DNA of 64,000 bases from JBBQVZ01 sp963695975 (lineage in GTDB: Bacteria; Actinomycetota; UBA4738; HRBIN12). The position numbers and the translations under genes are program-made. The DNA lies in assembly GCA_963695975.1 (NCBI GenBank), contig CAVOIB010000002.1, positions 1 through 64,000 on the forward strand, given 5' to 3'. The notes under the pieces were generated by a model. It was given only the letters and a program-made list of their open reading frames with translations, made no database searches and had not been told where the DNA came from. Shown here one piece after another: positions 1 to 8,092 of this stretch; position 1 is the first letter of the stretch; each line of letters opens with the position of its first letter.

Positions 1-109
1 GGCGCGGGAAGCCCGCGCGACGGCCGGGTTCCCCCCTCCATCTCTGAGGTCGTTGGGTGACTACTCCGAAAGCCTGGCGGCCTCGAGGGGTCCGATTCGG
101 GGTCCGGGA

Positions 110-382
110 CTAGGCGTCGTACTGGCTGCCGGACTCCGCCGCCTGGGGCTTACCTTTGCTCCCGGCTTCTTGAAAGATCGCCGGGACATCGGGGTCAGAG
201 ACGAAGTTCTGCCAGCCCTCCGCATCCCAGTCGAAGACGACCCAAACCCGGTCGTCCTCATTGGGATCGCGAAAAACGGTCGCACCCTTGGACCCGTGCT
301 GCTTCCGCTTCTCAGCGCCTTTGGTTGAGAAGACCTTCACCCAGCGGTCGAAATCCTCGACTGTCGTCGTTGCCAGGATCAA
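110..382 (-). CDS. Small dimeric alpha/beta-barrel-like protein
   Basis: A 90-residue protein beginning MILATTTVEDFDRW. The pattern of a hydrophobic first strand, a DFDRW helix, a central VFRDPNEDDRVWVVFDW strand pair and a late FQEAG segment resembles short monooxygenase/EthD-type ferredoxin-like barrels, but I recognise no catalytic residue, so the function is open. The start is a TTG with a strong AGGAGGAG Shine-Dalgarno a few bases upstream. That start overlaps the stop of the upstream small gene as TTGA, so the two are probably translationally coupled. The C-terminal 20 residues are polar and low in complexity. Confidence 0.55.
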   Translation of the reverse strand: MILATTTVEDFDRWVKVFSTKGAEKRKQHGSKGATVFRDPNEDDRVWVVFDWDAEGWQNFVSDPDVPAIFQEAGSKGKPQAAESGSQYDA

Positions 383-591
383 CTCTCTCCTCCTCTGTTC
401 GAAGTGTCGTCGCGCTTCTGCGACGTCTCCGGCGCATCATCGCCTGCGACCGGTCGGCGGCGCAAACCGGCCACTTCTTCGAACCACGCCCAAGCAGCTG
501 CGCGCACGGCCAGGGTGATGAGCGGAGACTCCTCACTTGACACGCGCTCCGGCGCGGTAGGCCGCGCTAGTAGAGAGTTTCCCAACTGCAT
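379..591 (-). CDS. Hypothetical 70-residue protein coupled to the downstream barrel gene
   Basis: The reading frame stays open well upstream of the ATG chosen here. From this ATG (MQLGNSLLAR) the peptide has an amphipathic central helix (ITLAVRAAAWAWFEEVAGL) and a charged tail. Its TGA overlaps the TTG start of the next gene by four bases, the usual sign of coupled translation, and this is the main reason to believe it. I do not recognise a family. The start is uncertain because no clear Shine-Dalgarno precedes the ATG. Confidence 0.4.
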   Translation of the reverse strand: MQLGNSLLARPTAPERVSSEESPLITLAVRAAAWAWFEEVAGLRRRPVAGDDAPETSQKRDDTSNRGGES

Positions 592-777
592 CAGACGCTC
601 AAACTTGCCACGCGCCCCGGCGCGCGCCGCGTCCGGGCTGGCCAGTGGGTGCGCCTCGGGCAAGGCCCCCGTACTCGGCGGCTCGATGGCGCGGCGGAAG
701 CAGACGTGGGCATGGGGCTGCGCATTTGCGTGGAGAGGCACATACTCCTCGCGCCATCAACACGAGGGAGGAGCCAG

Positions 778-1281
778 TTGAAGGAGGCGACCGTCATCGC
801 TGGACTTGTAAGTGCATTTGCCATCGTGGCGTCGCTGCTGTTCCTTGCACGTCAGACGCGCCAGTCAGTCGAACAGTTTGTCGTCGCCAACGAGCTGGCT
901 GGCGGCCGGGCTCTGGCGCAGGGTTACGAGCTATGGGATCACGTTATCGACCGTTTCATCGATTACCCAGAGCTGCGCCAGTACTTCTACGAGGATGTGG
1001 AGACTCCTGAAGATTCGACAACCAGGGCGCGCGTTCTCGCGATGACCGAACTGATAGCTGACGCCCTCCAGTCCACCCATTGGCTATACGAGGGCAAGGA
1101 TGTTGCGTTGTTGGGAGCGGTGGATCCGGAACTCGACATCCGATCCGACTGGGGCGACTGGGCGAAGTTCATCCTCAGGATGTCGCCGGCGATGCGCTCT
1201 TTCACGCGAGAGCATCCGCTCCAGTACCCGTTTCTCGCCAGGATGCTCAACGAGATCGAGTCTGCCACGGCCGAAGACTAG
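778..1281 (+). CDS. Hypothetical protein with one N-terminal membrane helix
   Basis: A 167-residue protein. The TTG at 778 is chosen because GGGAGGAG lies about 5 nt upstream and because it places the hydrophobic segment VIAGLVSAFAIVASLLFLA at the N-terminus, as in single-pass membrane proteins. The rest is soluble and alpha-helical (residues about 30-160) and rich in acidic and aromatic residues. This architecture matches the many actinobacterial and proteobacterial small anchored proteins of unknown function. A strong hairpin follows 39 bp after the stop, so it looks like a single-gene transcription unit. Confidence 0.6.
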   Translation: MKEATVIAGLVSAFAIVASLLFLARQTRQSVEQFVVANELAGGRALAQGYELWDHVIDRFIDYPELRQYFYEDVETPEDSTTRARVLAMTELIADALQSTHWLYEGKDVALLGAVDPELDIRSDWGDWAKFILRMSPAMRSFTREHPLQYPFLARMLNEIESATAED

Positions 1282-1319
1282 ACGGCTCTCACGACGCTCG
1301 CAGAAGCATGGTCTGGGTG

Positions 1320-1352
1320 GGAGGGCCGGGGCGGACGAGGCCCCGGCCCTCC
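1320..1352 (+). terminator. GC-rich hairpin terminator after the membrane-helix gene
   Basis: GGAGGGCCGGGGC and GCCCCGGCCCTCC form a perfect 13-bp stem around a 7-nt loop. There is no U tract, which is common for actinobacterial terminators. It lies directly downstream of the gene ending at 1281. Confidence 0.65.
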
Positions 1353-1865
1353 GCTCAGCGCGACGAGCGGATATGGGCGAGAGTTGGGCCGTGAAGCTCT
1401 TGAACTCTTCACTGAGACCAAGAACTTGGTGATCTACGTCGACTAATCGGCAGCTGGGTTCGGCGTGGCCGGGCTCAAGAAGGTCCTACGTCGCCATCCC
1501 TTCATCTCGAGTACCCCGAGCGGGGTCGCTCTAGGCTTGGATCAAGTCCGTCTCCCCCACCCCGTGTTCGCTGGCGACACGCACTACTCCGAAAGCTAGG
1601 TTCAGGACACCCGTGCTTCGAGATCGAGCCTGGCGACGCCCTTCGTCTTCTTCCTGGAACGCGCGGATACCCGGCGGCATTGGGACGGATTCATGTCGAA
1701 GTTGAGGCTCGTTGGATGGTTGGGCTGGATCACAGTCAAGGACACGGTGTTCGCGGACTCCGCTCCCTCTCTCCTCTCCAATTCAGACAAGGCTTACCTT
1801 GTCAGCCACGCGGAGAGGTTCGCCAAGTCGGCCCTTGGTGGAACGTACCTGGGTACGCTGAGGTC
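1353..1865. other. Stretch without a confident gene
   Basis: I see no convincing gene here. A short frame ending TETKNLVIYVD near 1445 looks like the end of a lost gene. A possible 65-residue peptide starting at ATG 1693 (MSKLRLVGWLGW) would overlap the small HTH gene by 25 bp and might be real, but nothing supports it beyond being open. Confidence 0.3.
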
Positions 1866-2102
1866 GTGCCTCGACCTCGAAGGGACCTGACGACCGCCGA
1901 GAAGCGACACCTGCACTCACTCGAGGGCCGCATGAAACGGCTCGAAGCCGAGCTACAGGCCACGCGCCGTGAGTGGGCCGAACTGGTCGAGGAGGCAGGC
2001 CAAGCGGCTGTGGCGCGAGAGCTAGGCGTATCCCGTCAGGCCATTGCGGATCGCCTACGGCGCATCCGACAAGACCGCGAGGGGCGGAGCGGTCGGGCGT
2101 GA
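1866..2102 (+). CDS. Small coiled-coil plus helix-turn-helix protein
   Basis: A 78-residue protein from a GTG. Residues about 8-45 form a charged helix with heptad character (LHSLEGRMKRLEAELQATRR). They are followed by a clear helix-turn-helix (AAVARELGVSRQAIADRLRRI), close to sigma-70 region 4 or Xre/Fis-like recognition helices. A small DNA-binding regulator is the natural reading. The frame stays open upstream to an ATG at 1680, but that extension is low-complexity and unconvincing. Its target is unknown. Confidence 0.5.
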   Translation: MPRPRRDLTTAEKRHLHSLEGRMKRLEAELQATRREWAELVEEAGQAAVARELGVSRQAIADRLRRIRQDREGRSGRA

Positions 2103-2338
2103 AGGGCGCAAGGGGTACCTTTGCGTTTTCCCGTGGCCGGGTGTATGTTGAGCCGAGGTACCGGAGCGGCGCGAGCCGGTTCAGCCACCAGCGGTCAGAG
2201 CCCACTTAGGGCATAACGCCAGCCAGCCAAGAGCTGCCGCAGCGCCGGAACCTGCAACCCCCCATGGGGGAGGATGACACGGTTTGGCCGGTCGCAAGGC
2301 CGGTCGAAGAGGTCAGTGTTCTTGCATGGTGGACCTCT
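2103..2338 (+). other. Possible structured non-coding transcript
   Basis: Between the HTH gene and a strong terminator lies about 235 bp with no credible frame but several self-complementary segments, for example CCCCC/GGGGG around 2262-2273 and GCCGG-type arms near 2287-2304. Ending in a terminator with no gene in front suggests either an untranslated leader with attenuation or a small RNA. I could not match it to a riboswitch class from memory. Confidence 0.22.
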
Positions 2339-2368
2339 GAGAGGGCGGCCCCGAAGGACCGCCCTCTC
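2339..2368 (+). terminator. Hairpin terminator
   Basis: GAGAGGGCGG pairs perfectly with CCGCCCTCTC across a 10-nt loop. No U tract is present. It sits 166 bp upstream of the NifX-like gene and may end the candidate RNA or act as an attenuator. Confidence 0.6.
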
Positions 2369-2534
2369 CTACTCTGTGGAGCGTGGATACGTCGCCCATG
2401 ACACCCGGGGGCGATCTGTCACTGTTAGGGAAGGCTAGGCGGCCGACCGCGTCGCTTCACGCGCCGAGGATCGGCTAGGGGATCCGATCCCTGGGCCGAG
2501 ACCTCACGCAGGACTGGCAAGGGAGGTCAACGAG

Positions 2535-2825
2535 ATGGTGGTCTGCGTTCCCGTTACCAAAGACGGCTTGATCGACCCACGCTGGGGTCGCGCAGATCGG
2601 ATGGCTATCGCTGACGTGACCGCGAGCGGTATCGGGGATTGGCAGGAGTTCGACGTCGGGTGGAGCACCCTAGGAGCGCCGCAACGCAGAGACGAGTCGA
2701 TCTCATCCGCGCGCCTTTCACCCAGCGGAGGGAGCATCCTTCGTGATCACGTACGGGCACGGGTCGTTAGGACCGGATCATTCCGGACGGTTCATCCAGA
2801 TGTCGGGACAGCGCTTGGCGTCTAG
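2535..2825 (+). CDS. NifX/NifB-type dinitrogenase iron-molybdenum cofactor domain protein
   Basis: A 96-residue protein. The start MVVCVPVTKDGLIDPRWGRADRMAI is the signature opening of the PF02579 family (CVPV, then a GRA strand-turn that binds metal clusters). The C-terminal part (ILRDHVRARVV..TG..VGTALGV) follows the family's last beta-alpha unit in diverged form. A good GGGAGGTC Shine-Dalgarno precedes the ATG. No nif genes are nearby. In non-fixing bacteria such stand-alone domains are thought to handle metal clusters. The divergence after residue 45 leaves some doubt about function. Confidence 0.6.
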   Translation: MVVCVPVTKDGLIDPRWGRADRMAIADVTASGIGDWQEFDVGWSTLGAPQRRDESISSARLSPSGGSILRDHVRARVVRTGSFRTVHPDVGTALGV

Positions 2826-2930
2826 CCCGGGTCACGTACTGGGCTCCGGAGTCCCTGCTCGAGTGGGTCCGATGGCCCTTCCCGCGCCGAATCCTCCTGT
2901 AAGCCTTCTTAGTGGAACATCGGAGGAGCC

Positions 2931-3326
2931 ATGAGGGCGAACCCGAGAGTGCTGCTCGTACAAGCCGATCCGGTCGAGCGGGAGAGCCTCAGTTCATGGC
3001 TGGAGGCGGCTGGCTACGACGTCACGGTCTGCTCTGGGCCCTCCCCGCCGACATACGTCTGCTTCGGCGATCGAACGGGATCGTGCCCGCTCATCGAGGA
3101 AGCGGACGTGATGGTCGTCGACTGCCGACTCGAGGGCCAAGACGTCGCTGACGGAACCTCTGCGGCGGAGTTGATCTCGCTCTATCTCGACGCCGGGCGT
3201 CCGGTGGTCGCGCTAGAGGCTGGAGGGCTCTCGAGCCTCGTCGAGGAAGACGACGTCGTATTCCTGAACGAAGACACGGAGGGTGGCCTGCTCGGAGCCA
3301 TCGACCGGTTCTGGGCCGCTCTCTGA
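2931..3326 (+). CDS. Small receiver-like (CheY-fold) protein
   Basis: 131 residues. The N-terminus (RVLLVQADPVERESLSSWLEAAGYDVTVCSG) follows the beta1-alpha1-beta2 pattern of response-regulator receivers. DVMVVDCRLEG matches the strand that normally carries the phosphoacceptor Asp, and PVVAL matches strand 4. The usual DD pair after strand 1 is replaced by QAD, so phosphorylation is doubtful. There is no output domain. The ATG has a GGAGGAG ribosome-binding site. It may be a stand-alone or pseudo-receiver; its partner is unknown. Confidence 0.6.
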   Translation: MRANPRVLLVQADPVERESLSSWLEAAGYDVTVCSGPSPPTYVCFGDRTGSCPLIEEADVMVVDCRLEGQDVADGTSAAELISLYLDAGRPVVALEAGGLSSLVEEDDVVFLNEDTEGGLLGAIDRFWAAL

Positions 3327-3481
3327 AGGTCACACCCGCGGACGAAGCGCGTGTACAAGGAGGACTGATCCGCGAAGGGTCTGCTCGTCGAGCCTCTCAA
3401 TCCTCGGCCTGATGGGTGTTGGGTGCGATCAAAGCAACGTCCTGTGGCGGGCGCCGGGTGTGTGCCCTTGTGACAAGAGCA

Positions 3482-4459
3482 TCAGCAGTCTCCTCTCCAG
3501 CCTCGCCATCCGGGGATCGATCCCTGATCCGGAAGCACAGGGTGGAAGTGCAGATACGCCGGGTACGACGTGTCACCACTCTCGTAGATCACGTACGCCA
3601 GCTCCTCAACGTTCGGTGAGGGAGTGATCCCCGCGTCTTCCAAAGCGTTGGAGATGCTCCGCACCTCCTCGACCGTAAGAACGTTGCAGTCGTCGAAGAG
3701 CAGCTCGTCGGCTGGAGGCGGGAACTCCGACGGAGAAGGCTGCCTTCGGTCGAAGGTGGCGGTGTACCGGGATGCCACGTAGGCCCGGATCTCACGGTCT
3801 GCCCACGCTTTGGTCGGCAGCCATGCAGCCGGATCGGAAAGGAGTGCGTTGAGCCGCACGATCGCTCGGGCCTGAGCTGGCGTTTCCGTCGTGACGTCCG
3901 ATCTCCACGAGGGGATATGGGACGCCGAGAAGACCACCATCCCATCGACTCTCCGCACCGCCATCGTGAGCCCGGGATGAAAGCTCCTGCTACGGAGCTG
4001 CAGGTCGTGCTCGAACAGGCCGGTAGAGATGACCTTCCGCCGGAGGAGTTGGACGCCCGCAGCGGTGAGCCGTTGCTCGAGGTAGCCGCTGCCGAACTGA
4101 TCCGCGCCTTCCCGGACGTCGACCGGCGTGTTGGTGAAGCTCCACTTCTGCCAGATCATCGTTCCATCGCCATACAGGTACAGGTCGACGCGGACCCCAT
4201 TGTGGGGGGGCTCGTATCCGTTGTGACTGAGCAGCAGCTCGCCGCTCGGAGGGGTGCTGGGGTCGGCACCCTCAGGAGGGAGACCGATGAAGCCCACCCG
4301 CTCGGTCGCGGGCGATGCAGGCGATGCTGATTCCGTCTGCGACGTGGACAGGGACCTGGCCGGGGCCGAGGGGGAAGGCACTGTCGAAGCGCCGTCGCAC
4401 GCGGCTAGGACCACCATGACGGCCCAGACGCCAGGAAGGAACCTCAATCGCCGAAGCAC
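3482..4459 (-). CDS. Predicted lipoprotein of unknown function
   Basis: 325 residues from a GTG. The signal peptide has two arginine groups, a hydrophobic stretch and the lipobox LAAC with Cys21, then a Ser/Thr/Pro-rich linker to about residue 55, so export and lipid anchoring are likely. The mature part contains YGDGTMIWQ and LRRKVISTGLFEHD segments like secreted proteins with a repeated beta layout, but I recognise no family. It lies downstream of the SRPBCC gene on the same strand, 150 bp away, and probably has its own promoter. Confidence 0.65.
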   Translation of the reverse strand: MLRRLRFLPGVWAVMVVLAACDGASTVPSPSAPARSLSTSQTESASPASPATERVGFIGLPPEGADPSTPPSGELLLSHNGYEPPHNGVRVDLYLYGDGTMIWQKWSFTNTPVDVREGADQFGSGYLEQRLTAAGVQLLRRKVISTGLFEHDLQLRSRSFHPGLTMAVRRVDGMVVFSASHIPSWRSDVTTETPAQARAIVRLNALLSDPAAWLPTKAWADREIRAYVASRYTATFDRRQPSPSEFPPPADELLFDDCNVLTVEEVRSISNALEDAGITPSPNVEELAYVIYESGDTSYPAYLHFHPVLPDQGSIPGWRGWRGDC

Positions 4460-4610
4460 CTCGGAAAGGACTCAACGCCGTTGACCACAACGTGTCAACG
4501 GCCAAAGGCGGCTGCTCGAGTGGAGCAGTACGTGCTGGGCGCGTGGACATCACGGGCCGCACCGAGGCTCAACGGCTGGTCGGGGGGCGCTCAACCCCCT
4601 ACCTCTTCGG

Positions 4611-5075
4611 TCACGTCCCGGCAGAAGAGACCGAAGTCTCTGGCGCCTCTAGGAGCCGCTTCAGACCGGCCCAAATGGACTGCTCTGAGCGCCGGCCCAT
4701 GCTGGTGATCATCGGACCCATCAGCCTGAGGCCGCCATGTGGCTCCAGGTCCCATGACCACCGCATCCGCGTCCCTCCCGGAACGGGGTCGAATGTCAGG
4801 CCGCCTTGAAGATCCATGGAGGACATGTGCACGGTTTCCTCGATCCGCCGGGGTCGCTCGAAGCCGGTGAACTCGATGACCATCTCGACGGCTCGGCCCA
4901 TGCTCACGGTCTCCGCCTCGAAGCGCGTCCCGGCGCCGATGGGCCCGTCTGAGATCAGTTCGGCCCGACGCATCTTCGGGTTGTAGCGCGGCTCGTTCCG
5001 TTGGTCGGCAACGAAGTCGAACACCTCATCTATCGGACGGTTGATGACGATCTCGCCCTCTACTCGCTTGCTCAT
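4611..5075 (-). CDS. SRPBCC-family protein (polyketide cyclase/START-like fold)
   Basis: 154 residues. The opening VEGEIVINRPIDEVFDFVADQRNEPRYNP is the classic first strand and helices of the SRPBCC/polyketide cyclase-2 family, and the WSWDLEPHGGLRLMGPMI plus C-terminal helix complete the helix-grip fold. These proteins bind small hydrophobic ligands in a cavity; the ligand cannot be read from sequence. The ATG has a GAGGGGG Shine-Dalgarno. Length is normal for the family. Confidence 0.75.
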   Translation of the reverse strand: MSKRVEGEIVINRPIDEVFDFVADQRNEPRYNPKMRRAELISDGPIGAGTRFEAETVSMGRAVEMVIEFTGFERPRRIEETVHMSSMDLQGGLTFDPVPGGTRMRWSWDLEPHGGLRLMGPMITSMGRRSEQSIWAGLKRLLEAPETSVSSAGT

Positions 5076-5350
5076 TGACGTCCCCCTCTCGGATGCTGTG
5101 GCACCGTCGTGGGTCCAATACCTGCCAAATCACCATCGCTCCTCGCGGGAAGGCGTCGCCAGGGTCCAAAGTAGACATCAGTACGGGTCATAGAGCCCAT
5201 TCGGTGAGCGGCGGCGGCAGCCTTCACTCGGTGCGTAGTGGTTGCCGTTCCGGAGCTGGGGAACATCAAGAACGTGGCGGATCGCGCGGGGGCGCGCGGC
5301 CGTTTCCGGTCACCTCAGTGAGTCCTTCGAATGGCGTGTCACCTGGCCCT

Positions 5351-5458
5351 GTGGAGGAGGACGCCGCAGTAGCAGCTTCGAGGTGGAAACAACCAGTCTT
5401 TCCCGTGGAGGAGGACGCCGCAGTAGCAGCTTCGAGGTGGAAACAACCAGTCTTTCCC
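5351..5458 (+). repeat. Perfect 54-bp tandem duplication
   Basis: Two identical, directly adjacent 54-bp copies (5351-5404 and 5405-5458), each beginning GTGGAGGAGGACGCC and ending CAGTCTTTCCC. The unit is a multiple of three and stays open in one frame, but the start of the downstream MBL gene lies beyond it, so I read it as a duplicated leader or promoter segment. Confidence 0.9.
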
Positions 5459-5505
5459 GCACTGGCGAGGTGGGAGAAACGGGACCACCCACGGGGAGTG
5501 AGGAC

Positions 5506-6171
5506 ATGGCATCGGCGATTCGGACCATTCACCAGGCTGCCGTGAACTGTTACCTGGTGACGGCCGGCGACGGCTTCATCCTGATCGACACGGGTAAACC
5601 AGAGAATCGCACTGACCTCGACACAGATCTCGAAGACGCGGGATGCAGACTCGGGATGCTGCGGCTCATCGTGCTGACGCACGGCGACTACGACCATGCT
5701 GGGAACGCGGCCTACCTGAGAGCCAAGCACGGCACCAGGGTCGCCATGCACCGTGACGATTCGGGACGCGTCGAGCGGGCGGACTGGAACTGGAACCTGA
5801 AGCCCAAGCCCGACAAGTTCGGGCTGATCTTCAGGGTGGTGTCGCTCTTCATCAAGCCAGGCCCATTCGACACGTTCGAGCCAGATCTCTACCTCGAGGA
5901 CGAAGAGAGTCTCTCCGACTACGGTCTCGATGCCACCGTCCTTCATCTACCAGGGCACACGAAGGGTTCGATCGGCATCCTGACGACTGAGGGCGACCTG
6001 TTTTGCGGCGACCTGATGGACAGCATGGGTAAGCCGAGCTTGGAGTTCTTCATCGACGACATGGCCGCGGCCGAGGCGAGCCTCGAACGACTGAGAAAGC
6101 TCGGAGTAGGGGCGGTCTACCCCGGTCACGGCAGGCCCTTCCGACTGGAACGGGTCTCGGCTAACCGATGA
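5506..6171 (+). CDS. MBL-fold metallo-hydrolase
   Basis: 221 residues. The metal site is LTHGDYDHAG (the HxHxDH motif with Asp in place of the second His, a variant known in this superfamily), followed by LPGHTKGSIG, FCGDLMD and YPGHGRP, which supply the remaining ligands. The first strand pair (NCYLVTAGDGFILIDTG) is typical. The frame is open far upstream, but the ATG at 5506 with a GGGGAG Shine-Dalgarno gives a normal-length protein. Substrate is unknown; lactonase-like and thioesterase-like members share this motif set. Confidence 0.75.
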   Translation: MASAIRTIHQAAVNCYLVTAGDGFILIDTGKPENRTDLDTDLEDAGCRLGMLRLIVLTHGDYDHAGNAAYLRAKHGTRVAMHRDDSGRVERADWNWNLKPKPDKFGLIFRVVSLFIKPGPFDTFEPDLYLEDEESLSDYGLDATVLHLPGHTKGSIGILTTEGDLFCGDLMDSMGKPSLEFFIDDMAAAEASLERLRKLGVGAVYPGHGRPFRLERVSANR

Positions 6172-6354
6172 TCCTGGCCGGATGCACACTGCGCACTATC
6201 GCGTCGCTTGGCGTTCGCGGGGGCGCGAGAAGCCTTCATCCAGACCCCTCACCATCTAGACCCGCGGAGAGGGCACCTAATGCGTACACCGGCGTAGCCC
6301 GTGGACCAGCGTCTCCGGCTGGCTCAGGCTCGTTTGCTCACCTCCCTTGAGTGG

Positions 6355-6440
6355 AGCCAGCGGTCGGGGACGCCCTTCAGCTCGTGCTCGCCGGCGTCCT
6401 CGAACGTGAGACCGGAGCCGGCGACGAGGTCCCGGACGTT
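6355..6440 (-). pseudogene. Class III cyclase C-terminal remnant
   Basis: On the minus strand this reads VRDLVAGSGLTFEDAGEHEL then KGVPDRW, nearly identical to the end of the cyclase at 13521-14849. No catalytic core lies upstream in frame, and the reading runs into unrelated codons after DRW. It is a fragment, not a gene. Confidence 0.75.
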
Positions 6441-6473
6441 CGCGGAGCTCCTGATCGACCTCGAGGAGTCGCC

Positions 6474-6662
6474 TCACGCTCGCGGCGTCGTGCTGGGCGA
6501 GCTTCGGGAGCGGGAGATGCGCGGCGAATCCTGAAGTATCGCGATGCACCAATCGCAGAGACCCAGCTCGTCTTCCTCGGGAACCGGCACTTGAAGGCAG
6601 CGCCAGCACTTCGACTCGGTGTCGACCCCGTGCCCGCCGATAACGACGCCCCAACTGGTCAT
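6474..6662 (-). CDS. Possible small zinc-ribbon-like protein
   Basis: A 62-residue frame with two Cys pairs (CWRC and CDWC, 17 residues between pairs), the spacing expected of a zinc knuckle. The first 50 residues look protein-like (VPEEDELGLCDWCIAILQDS), while the tail is low-complexity Arg/Ser. No family match comes to mind, and it lies in a region with remnants. Confidence 0.3.
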   Translation of the reverse strand: MTSWGVVIGGHGVDTESKCWRCLQVPVPEEDELGLCDWCIAILQDSPRISRSRSSPSTTPRA

Positions 6663-7034
6663 GGTGGTCTCCCTCTAGACCAAGTATCGGCCGATCCCCG
6701 CCCGCGGATTTAGTAGTCGTGTTTACCCGATCGTGGGGGTTTGTCCGCGAGACCATTACCGAGCTCCCATCGCGTCCCGATGATTCCTCCATGGAGGAAC
6801 AGTGGGTCGTCGAATGTGAGGTGTGCGGTCGAGCGATCGGCGTCGGACGCCAAGGCCCGGAGTGCTCGGCGATCGGACCGCATGCCATGTCGGGGCCCGA
6901 CGGCGAGACCCTCGCAGGCGGTTCACAGTGCATCGGTTCCGATCGCCCTGGAACCTGGTCCGATCAGCACAGACTTTCCCCCCATACGAGGAAGCGAGAT
7001 AGTGACTCGCTGCACAGCCCGCCGCAACTCGTAG

Positions 7035-7124
7035 CCGGGCGCGGGTCTCGCCTTCGAGGACGCCGGCGAGCACGAGCTGAAGGGTGTCCCCGACCGCTGG
7101 CACCTGTACCGGGTGGTGAAGTAA
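7035..7124 (+). pseudogene. Class III cyclase C-terminal remnant with shared 3' flank
   Basis: Encodes GLAFEDAGEHELKGVPDRW then HLYRVVK and a stop, matching the end of the full cyclase. The similarity continues 26 bp past the stop (to about 7150), exactly as after the full gene, so this is a copied segment including the 3' flank. Confidence 0.75.
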
Positions 7125-7504
7125 GTCCACTTCCAGTCACCTCGGTCACGTTTCTGAAGGAGCCTTCTGGATCTGACGGCCGTCCGCGGGTCAGAACGGA
7201 TGCCTAGCAACGATTCAGCCAGGCAAGAGCGGCTCGACCTTGGCGATGTCATCCAACTGGGCGGCGAGATGCCCATCAAAGACCAGCGGCGAAGGGAGAA
7301 GGGCGGGGGCACGGGACGGCCGCGGTCTTAAGACCAGCCCCTGACTTGATTGATGACTTGGCGACTATAGAACGGGGAAACGAGGCAGACGCAGAACTCG
7401 TCTGCGTCACCAGAAGCGAGAAGGTGCAGGCTGTCGACCATCCTGTTGTGACCGCCTACGAATCATCGGTAACGACCTATCGCCTCCCCGTGTAGGGTTT
7501 CGAC

Positions 7505-8068
7505 ATGCCCGAGAAACCGACCCTAGTGATAGTCGATGTGCAGAAAGCGTTCGATGACCCGGCGTGGGGAAAGCGGAACAACCCCGGCGCGGAAGGGAAC
7601 GTCGCCCGGCTGCTCGCAGCTTGGCGGGCCGCGGACGCGCCGGTCATCCATGTTCGACATCGCGAGCCCGACCCCGACCCCGAGTGGCACTTCTTCCACG
7701 AGGGTGACCCCGGGTTCGAGTTCAAGCCGGAAGCGATGCCGCTGGCGGATGAGCCGGTCTTGACCAAGGGAGTCAACTCCGCATTCATCGGAACCGATCT
7801 GGAGGAGCGGCTTCGCGCAGCGGGCGCCACCACGGTCGTGATCGCAGCGATAGCAACCGACCACTGTGGGTCAACCACGGTGAGGATGTCGGGCAACCTC
7901 GGATTCGAGACGTGGTACGTCGGCGATGCGTGTGCGACCTTCGATCGGGAAGGGCCGGACGGAGAGGTCTTCCCCGCCGACCTGATCCACCGCACGAGTC
8001 TCGCGAGCCTCCACAACGAATTCGCCGATGTCGTATCGACCGACGAAGCGATCGCAAGACTGGGTTAG
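7505..8068 (+). CDS. Isochorismatase-family cysteine hydrolase
   Basis: 187 residues. The family's catalytic triad is visible as D11 (VIVDVQKAF), K88 (VLTKGVNSAF) and C121 (ATDHCGSTT). Members hydrolyse amides or vinyl ethers, for example nicotinamide, N-carbamoyl compounds or isochorismate; the substrate here is not evident. TAGGGT at 7493-7498 lies 6 nt before the ATG and no Shine-Dalgarno is visible, suggesting leaderless transcription. The aldehyde dehydrogenase starts 24 bp downstream, so the two may be co-transcribed. Confidence 0.8.
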   Translation: MPEKPTLVIVDVQKAFDDPAWGKRNNPGAEGNVARLLAAWRAADAPVIHVRHREPDPDPEWHFFHEGDPGFEFKPEAMPLADEPVLTKGVNSAFIGTDLEERLRAAGATTVVIAAIATDHCGSTTVRMSGNLGFETWYVGDACATFDREGPDGEVFPADLIHRTSLASLHNEFADVVSTDEAIARLG

Positions 8069-8092
8069 ACCTCAGACAAGGAGACCCACACG

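Larger units (their letters stand above)
6172..7504. other. Gene-poor region with remnants
   Basis: About 1.3 kb with no full gene. It holds two cyclase C-terminal fragments (one per strand), a possible small CxxC protein on the minus strand, another Cys-rich frame on the plus strand from ATG 6791 (CEVCGRAIG), and a 43-residue frame from 7200. Composition is less even than in neighbouring genes. The region reads as decayed or rearranged DNA. Confidence 0.45.
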
